NCBI GenBank assembly: GCA_002787235.1 | Contig: PCWG01000010.1 | Coordinates: 77,680-141,679, forward strand | DNA from: Nitrospinae bacterium CG11_big_fil_rev_8_21_14_0_20_45_15 | Lineage (GTDB): Bacteria; Nitrospinota; Nitrospinia; Nitrospinales; VA-1 | Length of the DNA: 64,000 bases | Reading direction: 5' to 3' | Shown: piece by piece, positions 62,946-64,000 of the stretch | How positions within the stretch are numbered: the first letter of the stretch is position 1 | Layout: each line of letters opens with the position of its first letter | Notes under the pieces: generated by a model | The model's input: only the letters and a program-made list of their open reading frames with translations | Told to the model about the DNA's origin: nothing | The model's database searches: none | Made by a program: the position numbers and the translations under genes

Positions 62946-63572
62946 GTGAACAGCCACCACATCATCCCTTTAGAGGTCAATGAACTGATAGATCGTTACA
63001 GATCAGGCGACCATATCGGCATGTTCTACCGATCCGAAGAAGAGCGGGACATGATTGTTTCCTACTGCATTATGATAGGATTGGAGGGAGAAGAGCGGGT
63101 TATTTATATTGATCGCTATGAGGACCATTCAGCGATCATCCGAGCTTTGCAAAAATTGAGCGTTGATACAGATTCTGCGATGGCCTCGGGTCAACTTTCC
63201 ATCACGGATTGCAATAGCACTTATTTATCATCAGGGGATTTCGATGCTGATCGCATGATCAATCGATTGAAAAATTATTCCGAAACCACCCCAAAAGAAA
63301 GTTTTTCTGGCTTAAGAATAATAGGCAACGTACCCTGCAACGGCGGGTGTCAAACCAGCATCGACAATGTTGTGAAATATGAACGTGAGCTGAACCATTT
63401 TTTTCCCGGAAGCAATGTTTCGGCCTTGTGCCTTTATAGCCTGTCTTTATTTCCAGAAGATTCTCCCCACCACTCTCAAATTCTCTCCGCTCACCCTTTG
63501 ATTTTACGTAATAATAAAATCTTTGAAAATCTGCACTATCAACCGCCTTTAAAAAAAGAACTTGTTGAGTGA
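62946..63572 (+). CDS. MEDS-domain sensory protein (DcmR-like), copy 1
   Basis: A 208-residue protein with a MEDS (DcmR sensory) domain: NELIDRYRSGDHIGMFYRSEEERDMIVSYCIMIGLEGEERVIYIDRYEDHSAIIRALQKL. A GTG codon at 62946 starts it; no ATG is available that keeps the conserved opening. No DNA-binding or kinase domain is attached, so it may sense a small molecule and pass the signal to a partner. The cysteine-containing segment (NVPCNGGCQ) is unusual. It is the first of two tandem copies. Confidence 0.85.
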   Translation: MNSHHIIPLEVNELIDRYRSGDHIGMFYRSEEERDMIVSYCIMIGLEGEERVIYIDRYEDHSAIIRALQKLSVDTDSAMASGQLSITDCNSTYLSSGDFDADRMINRLKNYSETTPKESFSGLRIIGNVPCNGGCQTSIDNVVKYERELNHFFPGSNVSALCLYSLSLFPEDSPHHSQILSAHPLILRNNKIFENLHYQPPLKKELVE

Positions 63573-63666
63573 AGGCATCCCCTTCGCAAACAAAAGCCTG
63601 GCGATTCAGCTGACAATCCCACTTGCGATCAGCTTCAGACACATTCTGTATTTTTTTATTTGCAAT

Positions 63667-63695
63667 TTGCAGATGAAAAATTTTTAGTCTAAAAT
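63667..63695 (+). promoter_or_regulatory. Sigma70-like promoter of the second MEDS gene
   Basis: TTGCAG (63667-63672) and TAAAAT (63690-63695) are separated by 17 bp, at the same place relative to the start codon as the promoter of copy 1. Confidence 0.55.
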
Positions 63696-63744
63696 AAGCA
63701 CTTTATTTTTAAAGATTTCACTTTTTATATTTAAATTACTCCTC

Positions 63745-64000
63745 ATGAACAGCTCCCACATCATGCCTTACGAGGCAAATGAATTGATAGATCGTTGCAA
63801 ACCAGGCGATCATATCTGCATGTTCTACCGCTCCGAAAAAGAACGGAACATGATTGTTTCCTATTTCATTATGATAGGATTGGAGGGAGGAGAGCGGGTT
63901 CTCTATATTGATCGCAATGAGGACCATTCAGCGATCATCCGAGCTTTGCAAAAATTGAGCGTTGATACCGATTCGGCAATGGCCTCGGGTCAACTTTCTA
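63745..64000 (+). CDS. MEDS-domain sensory protein, copy 2 (partial, C-terminus off the right edge)
   Basis: ATG at 63745 begins a second copy with the same opening (MNSSHIMPYEANELIDRCKPGDHICMFYRSEKERNMIVSYF) as copy 1, about 85 codons before the window ends. It differs at many positions near the start and is then nearly identical through the EDHSAIIRALQKLSVDTDSAMASGQLS region. The extra cysteine in GDHICMF is specific to this copy. It has its own promoter. Confidence 0.85.
   Translation, partial: MNSSHIMPYEANELIDRCKPGDHICMFYRSEKERNMIVSYFIMIGLEGGERVLYIDRNEDHSAIIRALQKLSVDTDSAMASGQLS

Larger units (their letters stand above)
62821..64000 (+). repeat. Tandem duplication of about 800 bp (MEDS gene with its upstream region)
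   Basis: Both coding starts and their promoter regions recur with an offset of about 800 bp: TTGCGATC at 62821 and 63623, promoters at 62863 and 63667, coding starts at 62946 and 63745. Stretches in the coding parts are near-identical (for example GACCATTCAGCGATCATCC). The second copy runs off the window. Confidence 0.85.

Overview
The window comes from a bacterial chromosome of moderate GC content. Several lipoproteins, a TolC-type outer-membrane factor with an RND pump, and periplasmic binding or sensor domains indicate a Gram-negative cell. A nitrate/nitrite-type NarK porter, several hemerythrin domains, a BLUF photoreceptor and very many two-component proteins suggest a free-living aquatic bacterium with N-oxide and redox sensing. 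A Nitrospinota or deltaproteobacteria-like lineage would fit, but this is inference and no marker in the window proves it. No rRNA, tRNA, CRISPR array or insertion sequence was recognised.

Layout. 0-11 kb is core: rimO (running off the left edge), a SWIM/SNF2 helicase, a two-domain CcmI-like lipoprotein, narK, a BamE-like lipoprotein, rng and rodA. Upstream of rodA is a 1.1 kb gene-free stretch (10937-12038). It carries a perfect DnaA box and five one-mismatch boxes in two clusters plus a single, and genes diverge from it, so it is a candidate replication origin. It is followed by tmRNA (ssrA, 12039-12398).

12.4-31.1 kb is an integrative element next to the 3' end of ssrA. It has a stand-alone arm-DNA-binding protein overlapping a P4-type tyrosine integrase, and a type III-like restriction operon (res, dinD, mod) followed by a GIY-YIG-like protein. 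Then come an unrecognised 543-residue coiled-coil protein beside a RelE-UvrD fusion helicase, a (Pro-Ala)-rich basic protein, and a replication/control operon (AlpA, a small membrane protein, a Toprim primase-helicase) ending in a perfect 17-bp inverted repeat. The right boundary is not clear.

31.3-46.8 kb is dense in signalling: a 1712-residue hybrid kinase with two response regulators (one with a dead HD-GYP domain, one intact), a solute-binding protein paired with a PAS kinase, a BLUF protein, a bacteriohemerythrin, and an OmpR-type regulator with its kinase. The last pair lies directly upstream of a three-gene RND efflux operon (46.9-52.7 kb). The intervening promoter region carries three 11-bp-phased repeats that look like the regulator's binding site.

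52.7-64 kb returns to mixed core functions: a REC-GGDEF diguanylate cyclase, a nitroreductase, a BtuF-like corrinoid-binding protein, mnmG with a DUF4911-like partner, a cation/proton antiporter, and a sodium:solute symporter with a 43-residue small membrane protein overlapping its stop. It ends with a REC-hemerythrin fusion and two tandemly duplicated MEDS-domain genes, the second cut by the window edge.

The best candidates for something undescribed are the 543-residue protein with the RelE-UvrD fusion at 21.9-25.7 kb, the arm-domain-only protein coupled to the integrase, and the candidate oriC beside ssrA.
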